A DNA stretch of 64,000 nucleotides, from NCBI GenBank assembly GCA_026929865.2, contig CM049410.1, forward strand, positions 22,845,001 to 22,909,000, given 5' to 3'. The DNA is from Hyperoplus lanceolatus. Lineage: Eukaryota > Chordata > Actinopteri > Uranoscopiformes > Ammodytidae. The translations under genes were made by a program, and so were the position numbers. Positions 1 through 12,625 of the stretch are shown in pieces. The notes under the pieces are model-generated. The model ran no database searches. It had not been told where the DNA came from and saw nothing but the letters and a program-made list of their open reading frames with translations. Every line of letters begins with the position of its first letter. Within the stretch, counting starts at the first letter, position 1.

Positions 1-1492
1 AAACACAAATCTTTTTTTAGTGAAGTAGTCCCACTGTTTGCCCCATTTAGATTTGTTTTAACATGCATACATTTTAGACAGTGATGATTATGGATAACAT
101 AATCGAATTAGCATTCTAAAGGTCTGGGACAGTACGTACTTGCTGCTTCACACAAATGGCATTTGTACTACTTTACAGCAACTTGCTTCTGAAACAAGAA
201 ATGACCACATAAAAACACATCCTCGCACAATACATTACACTCAGGAGTGTTGCTGCGTCAGCCCTGTTTGGTTGACAGTTCCAAAGACCATTTACTGGTG
301 TTGGGATTTACTCCTACTTTATGCTTCTGTTAAATTCCCCTTTGTTTAAACACTTAACATTGTTTTGTCCACTTCATACACTTTCTCTTTACAATGCTTG
401 AATCCATTCTGCATAGACACAGACAGAGCACTGTAGCCGCTACCCTGCTAACATTGCTGTGCAGACACACTGTTAGTCCCGAAAACTATTAAAGTAATGT
501 ACCAACATCTGTGTCCACTTGCAAACAATAGTGCAACGACCCAAAATCTAATAAACGAAATATAACAAAACCAAAAATGTCATAACTGATCAATAATGTA
601 ACAAAATGCTGAGCCCAAAACGTAATACATATTTTCCGATAATGTATCAACGTACTGTATTACACTATGGGTCAGTTAACACAGTATTGAGCTAGTGAAA
701 TATGTTTGTCCTAATAGTGAAATAATTGTATCACATTAAAGAGTGAATGAATCAATTATGGATTAAAGGCTAATTGCTTCAATGTAGAGTGTTGTAAAAA
801 TCATTTGTTTCATAGATATAATGTAATTCAAGGCTCATATTGTTACATACACAAATGCTGCCACTCTAGGCCTCATAACACTTTGTCCAAATATTCTAGT
901 TAGCAGACCACGTAGCCCAAGATACAGTTGTTTGAGGTTTTCAGTTGGAGAGGAAAGCGTGGTGAGGAGAAGTGACAGGCAAAAAAAAAATCCCTCAGTT
1001 CACTTCTGCTGTTATGGCATTTTTTTGTGACATGGGGAGGACATGTGTAGGTTATTCATTATAATTCATGTTATGAGCGATTTTTCAAAAGGACATCATT
1101 TTAGACAATTTTTGCACATCAGCTTTACAGTTGCATCACACATGTTCTAATTACCTTTTGTGAACATACAAGTCCCTCAAATGGAGGTCCAATCAACTGG
1201 GCCAGTGTGCTATTTAAGTTAAGTTTATATGTGACTATTAGCATTGCAGAACTGTTCTATTAGCTGCTCGACTTCTGACAAAGACCCAAATTCAACCCCA
1301 AATCAACCTCACGGACACTTCTAAATTTAAGATCTGAACTCGACCTGAAACCCAAAGCTTCTGTACATCTTATAAAAATCTAAATGTGCACATACACACA
1401 CTGTGAAAACAGGCTTTGTCAGCTGAATCGATTGAATTTTGAACAGCTGTTAAGAGTGTTTGACAGACGGACAGACAGCCCCGGCACTGACC

Positions 1493-1525
<33 letters not shown>

Positions 1526-2206
1526 CCAGTTCACAAATGCATTAGTAGTATAGGTCACTGCTCAAAGTCATTTCTCTGACTCTCAACTTATCTCACTGAA
1601 CACTGATGTGGACAGAGCAGGCCGACAGGAGGCACAGTGCAGATGGAGATGACGATAGCAAGCTGTCCATGTGTACAATGCTCCTTTGAATTACAATGAG
1701 TCAGTCCAGTACTTTGTACAATGTGTATTAATTCACATTTAGCTTTTAAATACTACATTGCTTGGTTGGCATTTGTAATTTTTCTGTAATGTAATATTAC
1801 AGATTCAAAGCTGGCATGATGGATACAATTCTTAGTAAATAGAAAATATTTCAGCTCAGGACAGCAGCTTCATTCAGCATATACTATTCCAGACTTGCTA
1901 GGACAAAAGTTAATATATTCGGTCAGATAAAGGCTAGTATGAAGCAGCTATAGGAAGTGATAGCCCATATATAACCTTGCAAGCTACAATACACCCTGCA
2001 GCTTGTGGGCATCCAAGCTAGAGAGCCTTTTTCAGCCTGTGCCCACTCAACTTCCCCCTCAATAGTCTGGCAAATGGATTGAAACACTGGTCCATCCTGG
2101 AAACATGGCTAGATTAACCCCAAGGGGACTCTGGGGCATACACCCTGTGGGGGGACCCAATACTGTCCTCGCTCATTGCTCCCACTGTCTGTCTATGTAT
2201 TCAGTC
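1..2206. other. AT-rich intergenic DNA
   Basis: I see no convincing exon, RNA gene or complete mobile element here. The only distinct feature is a short TG run at about 1493-1519. The open frames are short and lack splice-site support or recognisable domains. Confidence 0.5.
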
Positions 2207-2211
2207 AACGT

Positions 2212-2564
2212 TTAAAGGGATAGTTCAGTATTTTTGAAATGGGGTTGTATGAGGTACTCATGCCTAATTAGTCAGATACCTTTAATTTTTGCACTTTTGT
2301 CAAGCGTAGTTCGGCCATGTATTAGACTACTACACCAACTTGTGCCGGTGCACTGCAGCGTATCAGTCAGTAAAACAATCCTACATTTCATGTACAATTC
2401 AACGAATAGTTATTTTTTAGGTAAACATTTATATAGGTGGCAAAATAAAAGCTGTTTTTTGGCCGGACTTATTTTTTCAGTGCACACACACTACGGACAG
2501 GGAGCGGACTGTGAGTAGATTTTTTGTTGATTTGGACAAAAAGTGTTTTGGATTATGCCTTTAA
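2212..2564. mobile_element. Probable MITE with TTAAAGG ends
   Basis: The left edge reads TTAAAGGGATAGTTC and the right edge reads as its partial inverse (TTATGCCTTTAA), so about 7 to 9 bases form terminal inverted repeats. Start sequences like this are common in short non-autonomous fish DNA transposons. The interior has no coding capacity I recognise. Family assignment is inference, and the short terminal repeats make the exact ends uncertain. Confidence 0.45.
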
Positions 2565-3810
2565 CTAATGAGATCTCACTTCCTCTCACCATCTTTGTTT
2601 GGATAAGGAAAATGACTGGTTCTTTGTTTGTAAGTTTGTATTATTATTGTGTATTATTTGTTTTGGGATTTGTTTTCAGAAATAATTAAAAATCCAAATT
2701 GTCAGACTCAGGCTACTGTTCTTTATTTCAAGAAATCCTGGTAGAGTCGTTTTACCACCTGGATTACTAAACATTTTCCGCTCTGCAGTATAAAAAGTAT
2801 TTTTAAACAAGTTGTATTCCAAGTTGTGGCATTGTCTCTTTCTGAATAAGATGGCAGCCCGCCAGCTCACTGGAAATTGCAACTTGGGAACCTTTTTATC
2901 ATTCAGTTTATGAAACATCTGTTGGTTGTCTTTAAGGTTTCTGAAAATACATTAGGAGCCAGGATAGGCTACAGTAACCGTGTTTAACCCTCTTCTGGGT
3001 TTTTCAACCATTGCTGGTTAGGCTATGTTAAAGAATCTGATGGATACCTCTGTGACTGGCATGCATTGCTAGAACATGGTAGCCCAGAACTGGTTAATTG
3101 ATGCTATTTCTAACCATGTAGAATAGAAACAATGTGTTCTCTCATGCCAAATGAAACGACGCAATCATCCCTATAATTTGCCACGCTGTATTCCAGTAAA
3201 ACCGACAATACCTGAACGCAACACGTGCATCTAAATGCTCTGTATCAGCTTTGTTCAAACCTGGCCACTCATCGATAGGCTAATCATTTGTTTCCCTGTA
3301 CTAGATGTTGTCGTCAGGTCTGAGAATAACCGCGGTTGAGAGACGGCCCCTTAATCATGATGTTCCTGGAACGCAACACGGCATAGCCCGCAACTGTGGG
3401 ACAGGTTTCCATCGGGCCGATCGAGCTCGGATATATACATGGTTCTGTTTCACATTATTCGTGTAATGTTCAGGTAGGTTATAAGGACCATTACAGTCTA
3501 TTTGTCCGCTATCCCTCGTCTAATATTCATTGCAGCGTAGGCTACCGCTCAGCCTCCCCCTAACAGCATCCACCGCTGCTGCGCAACCAAAACATCCCAG
3601 CCTGACCCGCTTACTAACAGTCCAACCTCGTTTATCACCGGTAAAAACCAGGCTTTCAACGGACACAATCGTAGATACGGTCACATTTCAGCAGCGCATT
3701 TACAATAGGTAGTTTTATAATAATAAGACGGTGGAGCGCCGGTTTACTTACGTCTCTGTGGAAAAGCCATGATGGTGCTGATGAGGAGGGTCGACATGAC
3801 TGGCATCAGC

Positions 3811-3812
<2 letters not shown>
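2565..3812. other. Intergenic, locally CpG-containing
   Basis: No gene could be built. CpG dinucleotides become more frequent from about 3300 to 3770. At 3770-3752 on the minus strand a short ATG-led segment is followed by a good splice donor (GTAAGT), but no downstream exon could be linked to it (see findings). Confidence 0.4.

Positions 3813-3900
<88 letters not shown>
3813..3900. repeat. (TG)44 microsatellite
   Basis: An uninterrupted run of 44 TG units. Long perfect dinucleotide runs like this are usually length-polymorphic. Confidence 0.97.
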
Positions 3901-3903
<3 letters not shown>

Positions 3904-6900
3904 ACCTCCCCCCTTTTGACATAGCCTACAACCAGAAGACCACATGACTTATTTTTCTACTTACCGAATCTTTGTTTTTTTTCCTATACTTTATTGTAGG
4001 AGCAAAATTAAGTCATCATCTTAAAATGTTATCGTTCATATTTACAGCATCCTACGATATAGTTTTAGTGCAAAAATGATAATGAGCAAAAAGAAGAAAA
4101 CTATATACACATAAACACATAGACTAAACTGTATGGAAATATATACACAAGCATGTACATACATATAAACATAGGCTACACATATAGATGAAGAAAATAA
4201 TAAAATATATAAATTGAATAGTTGAATTAACCTTTGTTTTAAGGAGACATTCAGGTGAAGATAAATGTAAATTTTTGTATTTATTTTATTTAACTTTTAT
4301 TTATCCTCGAGAGACCAATTGAGGGGTGACCCTCATTTACAATGACGTCGAGATAATAATAAATAAATAATAAATAATAATAAAAGCTACAGCTAAGAGA
4401 TAGGTTTGATGGTTACAGATGATCCATCAATCAGAAGCTGAGTAACATCTAATGAATGATCAGCTCTCTAGAAGTCACCCAGATGTGTAAACAATTCCAC
4501 ATTTCATTTATTGACTAAAATCATTTTTTAGTTAAAACTATTTCAGATAGGCTGGACTATATATAGCTGCATGGAATTACCCAGCATTCTATAATTATAG
4601 TATATTATTATATAGGCTACTGTATATTATCCTTCATCTCTATAAGCATGGTCTCATCTCCCATCCCCATCTCCTTTGTTTGCCACATAGACAAAAACTT
4701 TTCAATCTGATCCCTCCATCTCAACTGGAATTAAAAAAAGATATATTCCATTTGGAGCAATTTTGTTTTCTAAAACTGCATTCTCTGTATCTCCTCTGTG
4801 AAAAGGAGATAGGAACTGGGCTCATATGATAATTCCCCTGCATCCTTTATCTTTTTTTTTTAAATTCTGATACAGACAGCGTTTAGCCTATACTGAAAGA
4901 TACATTTAATTATATTAAGAATGCAGTGTGATACAAGGTCAAAGCTTACTTACTTATTGGTGTAGCCTGTACAATTGACAATCAGTTGTACAGACAGTGC
5001 CATCTATAGGAATGGATATATATGGGTTGTTTGGATATGAGGGATCTGTTTTGTGATGCTGTCCAACTAGTGTTATTGGATGGACATTTAAAGCCACTAT
5101 GAGTAACATGGCACGTTGGCGTCCCCTTTGGACAAAAGCGGTAGTATTTTTACGACGCCCGCTGTCGCAAAGCTGTTTTCTAGCTTGTGCCAGGCGCGTG
5201 AGTGTGAACTGAGAAGGGAGCAATATAGTGCATGTCCGTGTGTTGAAAGTGTGAGGACTCTTTTCGGCTCAGTGAGAGTGGTTTTGACACTGCATGAACT
5301 AATGCCAGTCACTGCCACACGCACCTGATTGCAATGAGTTGATGCAGCAGTGTCACCTAACTACTCTCTCTCACGGAGCTGAAAGATTACGTGTCCGACT
5401 CCTCACAGAAAGCGAATGAACGATAGACGGCAGTTAGTATGGATCACGATGAGGTAATGTGTTTATGTTGTTGTAAATAATTACTATTTCAGATAATGGT
5501 TATCTGATTATGGTGTATCAGTCATTATGACGACAAATAACTGTATCAAACAAGGCTCCCGCTCCCCTTCCCTCACCTGGAGGGATAGGCTTCTCAATTC
5601 ACGTTGCTGCGCCAGACTGAAATCTGCAACCAATACGGATATGTGACCATAGAGCTTGCACAAGCGAACTTAAAATCGAACTGGGTGTGCGACCAGACCA
5701 AAAGCAGTAATAAAAACTATTTAAAAACGTCTTTCTTTGCACTGATGGTCTCGTTTGCTGTTAAAGGTAATTTATGATTATGAGAGGAAACATGAGGCTG
5801 TTTAAAAGATATTTAAATGTTACTCGTTGCTGCTTTAATGACATTTTATTTCGTTGCAAAAGTTGTTTACAAATTTACTCAGAGTACATTGTAACTTGCT
5901 TAATTTTTTTTACTTAAATAATTTTTTTCAAACAAGTTTTTAACTTCAGCTTGAGAATGATTTCTGATAATTTACTCAACTCGGTCCTTCACGCTTACAT
6001 TAAATTTGAAACTGATCCGATACTTAATCAAATGTAGACCCAGTTTTACTTAAGGGATTCCTGAGAACTGTTAGACTTGTGGTATTTAAGCCAAACTAAA
6101 ACATTATGATCAATTCATGCCACCGTTATGAAAAAATATTCATTTTACACTTTTTTTTTTTCAATTACACTTTTTTCTGTTCCTGTAAATGAGCATAAAT
6201 GACTGGGTAAATGCAGTGTATTCTGAGTACAGCCATGTCAGGGCTGATTAAATCCAGGCTTCTCAATACTGTCAACCTCCAGAAGAAAATGAATTGGCTA
6301 ATTGGGCACCATGAAGGAAGAAGCTTAGAAACGTAACAGGTGACAGTTTCGTTTTATTACAGCAGGAAAAAAAAAAAAAACACATATTGCTGAGAAGTTA
6401 TCACACATGTACTGTCAAGATGTCATTCCTATAAAAAAAAATTGTTAATAAAAATAACTGTTGAATTCCTATTGGTCCGTGGGGGTGTAACTCACAAAAA
6501 CAGTTCAGTGATCATAAAACCATCTCAGACACAGAGGCACACCTTGATATGCTGTCCAGGGATTAAGGTGTGCCTAAAACCTCTCTCTCTGATTTGAAGA
6601 TCTGACAAACAGAAAATGTTCCTGTCAGTGTGTATGTGTGTGTGTGTGTGTGTGCTCATAGCTTTGTGCGTGTGTGTGTGTCTGTGTGTGTGACCCTCAA
6701 CACGTACTGTCATTGTTCCATTCCGTGTGCCTGCATGTCTGTGACTATATCTCTTGTTTGATTACATCTGTATGTGCGTATTGTGGTGCCTTGTTGTGTG
6801 TGTGCATGATTCTTATCCATGTGTATGTGGGTGTCACTTGACATGTCCTTAGATTGAGTACTTGTCATTGTGGTGCATAATAATCGAGCAGCTGTGTCTG

Positions 6901-6937
6901 CATGGGTCCTGGACATAGTCATTATCTAAGCTACTGT
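3901..6937. other. Intergenic DNA between Ly6-like gene and TG repeat
   Basis: Mostly AT-rich with no supported gene. At 4288-4386 there is a short remnant resembling a retroelement 3' tail: a TTTATTTATCC-type block followed by simple TAA/AATAAA repeats. The 5100-5460 stretch is relatively GC-rich and ends in ATGGATCACGATGAG followed by GTAATG, which could mimic a first exon, but nothing downstream supports it. TG-rich runs lie at about 6626-6690. Confidence 0.4.
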
Positions 6938-9587
6938 CTAAGCTAGAACCTTGTGTGCTGTCAGGGCAGCGCTAAGCAGCAGGCCGCTGATACTAACACT
7001 CCACGGGGCTCCACACGTGATCGATGTGTTTTCACCTAACAAAGCTTCCTGGTCCGCAGGCAGGGTACACAGGTACCTGGACATACAGCCCCGCTGCACC
7101 ATCGTCGCCGATCTGAATGTAGCTACAGAAGAAAGGACCAGACAAAGAAGGAGAACGCTTTAGAAATAGAATGACTTCAGGAGTAGTTCAACATATTTCA
7201 ATGTCTTGCCTAACCAGTTGAAGTTTATCTTTTGACTGGCTACCAGTGTTTGAGCTAAGCTAACCTGGATGAATGACCTCTGCCCATTTGTACAACTGTA
7301 AGGGGCATGTTGACCTGTCGGACATAGGTGTTAAGTAACTACATCTAGAAAAATTCTAGATAAAAATGTAAACATTGTGTATGAAAAGTGTTTAATGATC
7401 CATAAAGTTTGCTGTTTAGACCTCTAGACCTTAAATAAAAATTCGGGGGGGGGGCCCGTGGTGTAGTAGTTAGAACGCCCCCAAAAAAAAAAATTTCTCT
7501 GCATGTCATTCCCCTCTCAGCCCCATTTCATCGCTGTCTCTCTGCACTGTCATTAAAGCACTTAAAAATAAAAATAAATAATATATTTAAAAAAAAAAGA
7601 TGCAGGAACTCACTTGTGCCGTCGAAGCAGCTGTTCTCGTTTCCATCACAGTTCACAGAGGATGTGCAGTTTCCCGCCAGGGCGTCAACTGAGCTCGAAC
7701 ACGCAGGACAAATCTTCCCATTCTGCTGAATATTGGGAACTGGACACAAGGATGGCAAGAAATAGAATGGTAAGACAGTCTTTAAAGCATGTATGAATGA
7801 ATCTTTAACAGCAATCCTCAAGCTGAACTCACTTGACTGAATTATTATCACTGGCACACTCATTAGCTAACTATTAGCATTGGCGCTGTCCCCACTGGTG
7901 ACTGAACAATTGGTCAAATAGCACCCATTTTTTCTCACTAAACAAGTAGCTTTGATGGAGTCTTCTAAAGAGAAACGTGAGAAGAAAAACACCGGAGACT
8001 GTAAGATGTTGCTGCCCTTTTATATTTCAGTTTTTGTGTGTTTACTAAAAGCAGTGGAAAACAGCAAGTCTGGGTCCGTTCAAGCCGTAAAGCATTTACT
8101 GATACCAAAAAGGAAGACAAAACACTTATTTGTAAATTCATTTGTTTTGTTTTTTTTATTATTGGAGTCAGGCTAACTGTTTTCAGTCTTCATGCTAACC
8201 TAGGCTAACCTCTTCCTGACTCCAGCTTCGTACTTGACACACAAACATCAAAGTAGCATCAATCAAATAAATAAAGAAATGTATTTCCCTACTCAACACT
8301 CACTACCTTAAAAACAAATAGTGAGAATTCAGATTTGACATGTGCAAAAGGCTTAACTGAGGGTAACAGACTGCTCTATGTTCCTATATAAAGGTAGTCG
8401 TGAATCTTACCGGCCAGGACCTGGAAGTTGCAATTGTCGGTAACGCAGCAAATCTGAGTGTGGGCTTCTCTGGTGAAGCCTCGGTTCACAGAAAATTCCG
8501 TCTCAATGGTCGCAGGAGTGAGGCAGGCCGACAGTGAAGAACAGTCCCTTTCCACCGTCACAACATTAAGGGATGTACCTGTCTGCCTCACTAGCAACAG
8601 GGAAGGAAAGGAATGGGTTAAATAATCGTGTTGCCTATAACATTAATTTTGTGGATGATTTAAAAGCATTGTATATGCTGGCACCAACCTATTGTGCCAG
8701 TTCTGCAGGCATTACTCGCAGTAGGACAAAGGACTGAGGTGGTGTTGGTACATGATGAGTCGGTACACACGTGGCAGCGAAGCGACTCAGCTGAAATTTG
8801 AAAGAAATAACAATCATAATTTACAGCATTCTATTATGTTACCTTACACACAGTGCACAAGAAGGAGGTCAGAGCACCAAAATAACATGTAGAACATTTG
8901 GGGCCAACAAGAGTGCCACATAGTCAAACAGTTCAAATGATGGCTCTCTCCACCAAAATCAATCAAATCAAAAACATTTGTATGTGTATTCATTCATTCC
9001 TTGTATGTATCAGGCGCATGACATGAAGGTACAAGGAGTTTGAGCTGGTTTTCTTCATGTGTAGCTACAATATATACTTCAACACTTTACATTGTCCACT
9101 GAGGATTGCCAAACCGTTTTATCTTACATTACATTTACTGTGTGTAATTTAGAATTGGTTCGATCCATACCCCAGGAATTTAACTGACTCATCTAATGGA
9201 ATACAGTTCACAACATGCTATTGGCCAGTGGGGAAGTTGAACAGCCAAAATGGTTCACATTAGCAATAGACCTGTGTCAATCCATCAATCATAAAAAAAA
9301 AAGAATTGGCCAACCCATTCCGAATTGTTTTCCTGGTCAACAAAAACACCCAGATATAATAATAACAATGGTAATAATAATATACATAAACAGATAACCA
9401 AAACAAATATGAATATTTGGCATAAATTGATATTTTAAGTATTTTGAATAAATACAGAACAATGTAACGTTTCTGTATCGGTGTATATGTTTGCATGTAA
9501 GTAGCAGACCTGTCTGATGCTGAGAGAAAGTAAGTTACCTGTGTTGAGGAGAGCGCAGGTTAGACAGACAATCAACAGCAGCTTCAT
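6938..9587 (-). CDS. Ly6/uPAR-domain secreted or GPI-anchored protein
   Basis: Five minus-strand exons join in frame: 9587-9539, 8790-8689, 8590-8411, 7739-7614 and 7122-6938. All introns are GT-AG and phase 1, typical of the Ly6/uPAR family, and the product is 213 residues. Residues 1-16 are a hydrophobic signal peptide (MKLLLIVCLTCALLNT). Residues about 18-108 form one complete three-finger domain: it opens with LRCHVC and closes with CCVTDNCN, the family's CCxxDxCN signature. Residues about 120-190 look like a second, divergent domain (CPACSSS, NCTSSVNC, RGCMSRYLC). It lacks the usual closing CCxxxxCN and instead reads SITCGAPW before a hydrophobic tail ending at residue 213, which may be a GPI-attachment signal. 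The architecture resembles fish uPAR-like and PLA2-inhibitor-gamma-like proteins. Ligand and function cannot be read from the sequence. The start is the first ATG after a TATA box and heads the signal peptide. Confidence 0.82.
7443..7590 (+). mobile_element. tRNA-derived SINE fragment
   Basis: A tRNA-like A-box segment (GGTGTAGTAGTTAGAACGC) is followed by GCATGTCATTCCCCTCTCAGCCCC and a C/T-rich body, ending in an AATAAA/A-rich tail. This layout is typical of a widespread fish SINE. The middle appears to be missing, since a C run joins directly to an A run. It sits in intron 4 of the Ly6-like gene, in the opposite orientation. Confidence 0.65.
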
Positions 9588-9640
9588 GTTGGATGTAGGT
9601 GGTGGCTGTTTGGCGTATGGATGCAGAATCACTGCAGTAC

Positions 9641-9647
9641 TTATATA
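9641..9647 (-). promoter_or_regulatory. TATA box of the Ly6-like gene
   Basis: Read on the minus strand, GCCTATATAAGTACTG contains TATATAA 54 to 60 bases upstream of the ATG. A start of transcription about 30 bases downstream would leave a short 5' leader of roughly 25 bases. This supports the chosen first exon. The transcription start itself is inferred. Confidence 0.6.
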
Positions 9648-9650
9648 GGC

Positions 9651-10519
9651 CTACGGTTCTCTCCTCTATGACAGGTGGACAAGACATCCCCTGAAAGGTC
9701 AAGAAGCAAAAAAATATCCTTATCGTTTCTTTCTTATCCACCAGGAAGTCAGAATGGTATATTCCCTTGGTGACAGGTTAACTCTGATGCTGACGTGAAC
9801 TCAGTCAGCTGTGGAACCAGTCTAACTGCTGTTTATCTGATCATTGGTTTCTACTACTCTTCTGTCTCTCGGGCCGATGAGCTATAGCCATTCTACATGT
9901 TAGTGAAGAGGCAGCAAGAGCAACAATAGTCATCTAGAAACAAGGTTTCTCTGAAAGAAAGTCAATGGACAAGCAAGGTGTTCCTTAACAATGTATACTT
10001 TTCTCCTTTTCTTTTTAGTTTCTGTATTATTAGTTCCACAACCTTTGAGAATTAGTGCACGATATATGAGATTTTGAGATCAACTGATGGACCTGTCTGA
10101 AGCAGATAGGATCTCGCAGCAGGGATGCCGTGCCCATGGTGTGCACATACCCATCACGCTTTTGGCTTTTATCTATTGATGCAGGTTCATATCCTCATAG
10201 TAAATTAGTTTCAGTCAGGATTCCTTGATAAGCTTTTTGTCTCAATGTTTTCAAACAGTGCAGGGGGTTCAAGGTCACATTCATAATTGTTCTGGTACAG
10301 AAGCTTACTAATTCCAGACTGACTCGGCACAGACATGTATTGCTTGCGCGTACCTGGTTAGCACACAATGCTTGTGGCTACAAAGCAGAATGCTAATGCC
10401 AATCCTCAATTGGGTCCTTTCAATTTGAAGCATCAATGGATTCCCCAAGCTACTCATCTGGTCCTGAACGTAGAAATGATCAAGAACACTGATGTAAACA
10501 TTTTACAATTATTATACAT
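9651..10519. other. Intergenic DNA upstream of the Ly6-like gene
   Basis: Contains the presumed upstream promoter of the minus-strand gene. I recognise no further exon, repeat or specific binding site here. Confidence 0.4.
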
Positions 10520-10995
10520 TTGAGCTTATACAATTGTACTCACTCATCTTTAATTATCCAGGCTTTTCCGAGCCACATTAACAAGCTCTGTCTGGGGGAT
10601 CCCAAAGTGTTCACAGGCCAGTGTGGAGATGCTCCCCAGGGCCTCCTTCCAGCTTTATGTTCCTGGTACACCTCTGTAGAGAGGGGCCCAGGAGGCAACC
10701 TTACCAGATGCCCGATCCACTTTAACAGGCTAATTTCAACGCAAAAGAGCAGCTGCTCTAGTCTCTCATGGATGATTGAGCTTCTCGCTATATCTCTAAG
10801 AGAGATGCCAGCGACCCTCCAGAAAGAAACCTATCTAGGCTGCTTGTACCTGAGATCTAGTTATTTCGGTCATTACCCAAACTTCATGTCCATAGGTCTG
10901 TCCCGAGTGTCCTACCACCCACTGACCCAACTCAGCACCAGAAGGATCACAGCTCTACCCCTCTCTTCACCCAAGTGTCCAAAACATGCTGCCTC
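10520..10995 (-). mobile_element. Decayed LINE fragment (RT-downstream region)
   Basis: The minus-strand translation contains LRDRARSSIIHERLEQ, WIGHLVRLPPGPLS and EVYQEHKAGRRPWG. These match the segment downstream of the reverse transcriptase in a very common fish non-LTR retrotransposon (the '..RWLGHLVRMPPGRLPGEV..' type). The reading frame is broken by shifts and stops. The open frame on the opposite strand is only its shadow. Confidence 0.75.
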
Positions 10996-11039
10996 AGATC
11001 AGATGATACAATGAAGACAACAAAGTCGATCTTCGGTCT

Positions 11040-11409
11040 AGGGCAGGGGTTATCAAAGTGTGAGAGAGTGAGACCCCCCCTCAGAGAACAAAAATTCAGA
11101 TTTTTTTCTAAATCCCTGTGTGTTTTGAAATATCTTTTAATTATTTTACAAATTTCAACATATTTTTGAAACATTCTAAAAATGTTGTGCGTTTTTAAAC
11201 ACATTTTTTAATACATTTTAACATCTTAATCCAGTGTTTTAATCCTGCTTCCTTTAAGCATGGATAGTAGTGACTGAGTGTGCAGCGGAGTGAGAAAGAT
11301 AGGCAGACAGACTTGCCCAAATTATTAGTTAAATGGGTTAGTGGGTCCGGGGGTATGCCCCCCCGGGAGATTTTTGTTCACCTTTTTAAAGTGAAATGCA
11401 TGAATCTGG
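11040..11409. repeat. Older dispersed repeat hosting the next element
   Basis: Starts with GGCAGGGGTTATCAAAGTGTGAG, resembling the CAGGGGTTCTCAAAGTG ends of fish hAT-type elements. It carries a segment (GGGTCCGGGGGTATGCCCC) that I associate with fish dispersed repeats. The sequence resumes after 11993, so the element at 11410 inserted into it. Confidence 0.4.
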
Positions 11410-11984
11410 TAGCCTGGCATTCCCAGACCTGCCACTAGGCGCTGGCAAATTAAATTTGCTGCGCGTGTTGGTCTGGACACGCTCCGTTGAAGCTTTATCA
11501 AGAAAACCAGAAATCTGGCTATGGTTTCAATTGGTTCTATCTAATATGGGCGCGCCAGAGCCCTTTATATGTTACTCTGGGGAGGACGTAACCGGATGAC
11601 GACAGTGACGTGCATGCGACGTCGAAGCCATGATAGTAAACAGAGATTGCTGCGGATATGTTGTGTGAGTTTGAGACTGCTTTGGCCTCGACCCTTAACG
11701 ATTTGGAAGACGGCACTCAAATCTTTCATTAGCAAGTAAGTGGAATGTTCTGTTTTGCCGACCGACAACGGCAAACGTTTAATTTAACAGTTTAACAGCT
11801 GTTCGCTAAACGAAAGGGGCTTACGTCACCTTGTGCATCGCTCTGATTGGTTGTAGTGCTATCCAACTGTGTCCAGTGGCATTTGAAATGCACGAGTAGG
11901 AGCTGCCCCTTGAGTTGGAAATTACTATTGATCGTGGCCAGACCCTCTATCGTTCAAGATATCAGGGTCTGGATTTCCAGACTA
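11410..11984. mobile_element. 575-bp DNA transposon with 9-bp target duplication
   Basis: The ends are imperfect inverted repeats: left TAGCCTGGCATTCCCAGACC, right (reverse complement) TAGTCTGGAAATCCAGACC. The element is bracketed by an exact 9-bp direct repeat, TGAATCTGG, at 11401-11409 and 11985-11993. Removing it restores continuous host repeat sequence. A 9-bp duplication suggests Mutator-like (MULE) insertion, but that assignment is inference because no transposase is present. A related 85-bp element lies at 14883. Confidence 0.7.
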
Positions 11985-12419
11985 TGAATCTGGTGCACTT
12001 TGAGAGGAAAATTAAGAGGCTAAATATGAGGAATTTTGTGTGAACAAATAATTTGGAGACACTGGTTCTGATGAATTAGAAGCTATTGAAGAAAGACACA
12101 TGGATTTTCCATACAAATATAAATTTAAAATAAAAAAATGTATGCAGGGTCCTCTGGGTTGAGACCTGTACGAGACCTATTTCTCTGTAATATAATGAAT
12201 GTATTTAAATGCAGTGAGAGGAACGAAGCAGAAGAACTCTTGCCGTGATCTTAATATAAAAAACACAAACTCAATTTATTTTTATTTTTTCACATATTCA
12301 TCCGCGCAGCCCCTGCTCTAGTACCACATACACTTCTGAGCATCCTTATGTCCGAACAAGCCATGACTAGCACAGAAGTCTTCATAACATACACCCACTC
12401 AGTTTTAGTTCAGGGGGTC

Positions 12420-12625
12420 AGTTCCTCCCAATCACACCCCTCCAGAAGTCTCCATCACCCGGGCAGGGTCTCACTTCCTCATCCTTGATGATCCATGTAG
12501 TGTTTTTTTTAACCAGTCTGTCCCATCAACTGAGACCATTTAGCCATGGGAGACCCTACCAGGTGCATCAAGTTCCAGACAATGCAGCCCTCAAGTTCAT
12601 AGGGACACACAAACCAGACATGTGT
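12420..12625 (+). mobile_element. LINE-derived fragment
   Basis: The stretch around CCATGGGAGACCCTACCAGG and GTTCCAGACAATGCAGC resembles a segment of a common fish non-LTR retrotransposon with a conserved 'CATGGGTGACCCTACCAGGAGC' core. The match is from memory of family sequence. No reading frame survives. Confidence 0.5.

Noticed and set aside
5438-5455. ATGGATCACGATGAG followed by GTAATG as a plus-strand first exon
   Set aside because: The donor is weak, the coding part is five codons and no downstream exon joins it before pdk2, whose own first exon is clear.
10520-11014. 164-residue open frame on the plus strand
   Set aside because: It is the antisense shadow of a decayed LINE whose recognisable protein motifs lie on the minus strand.
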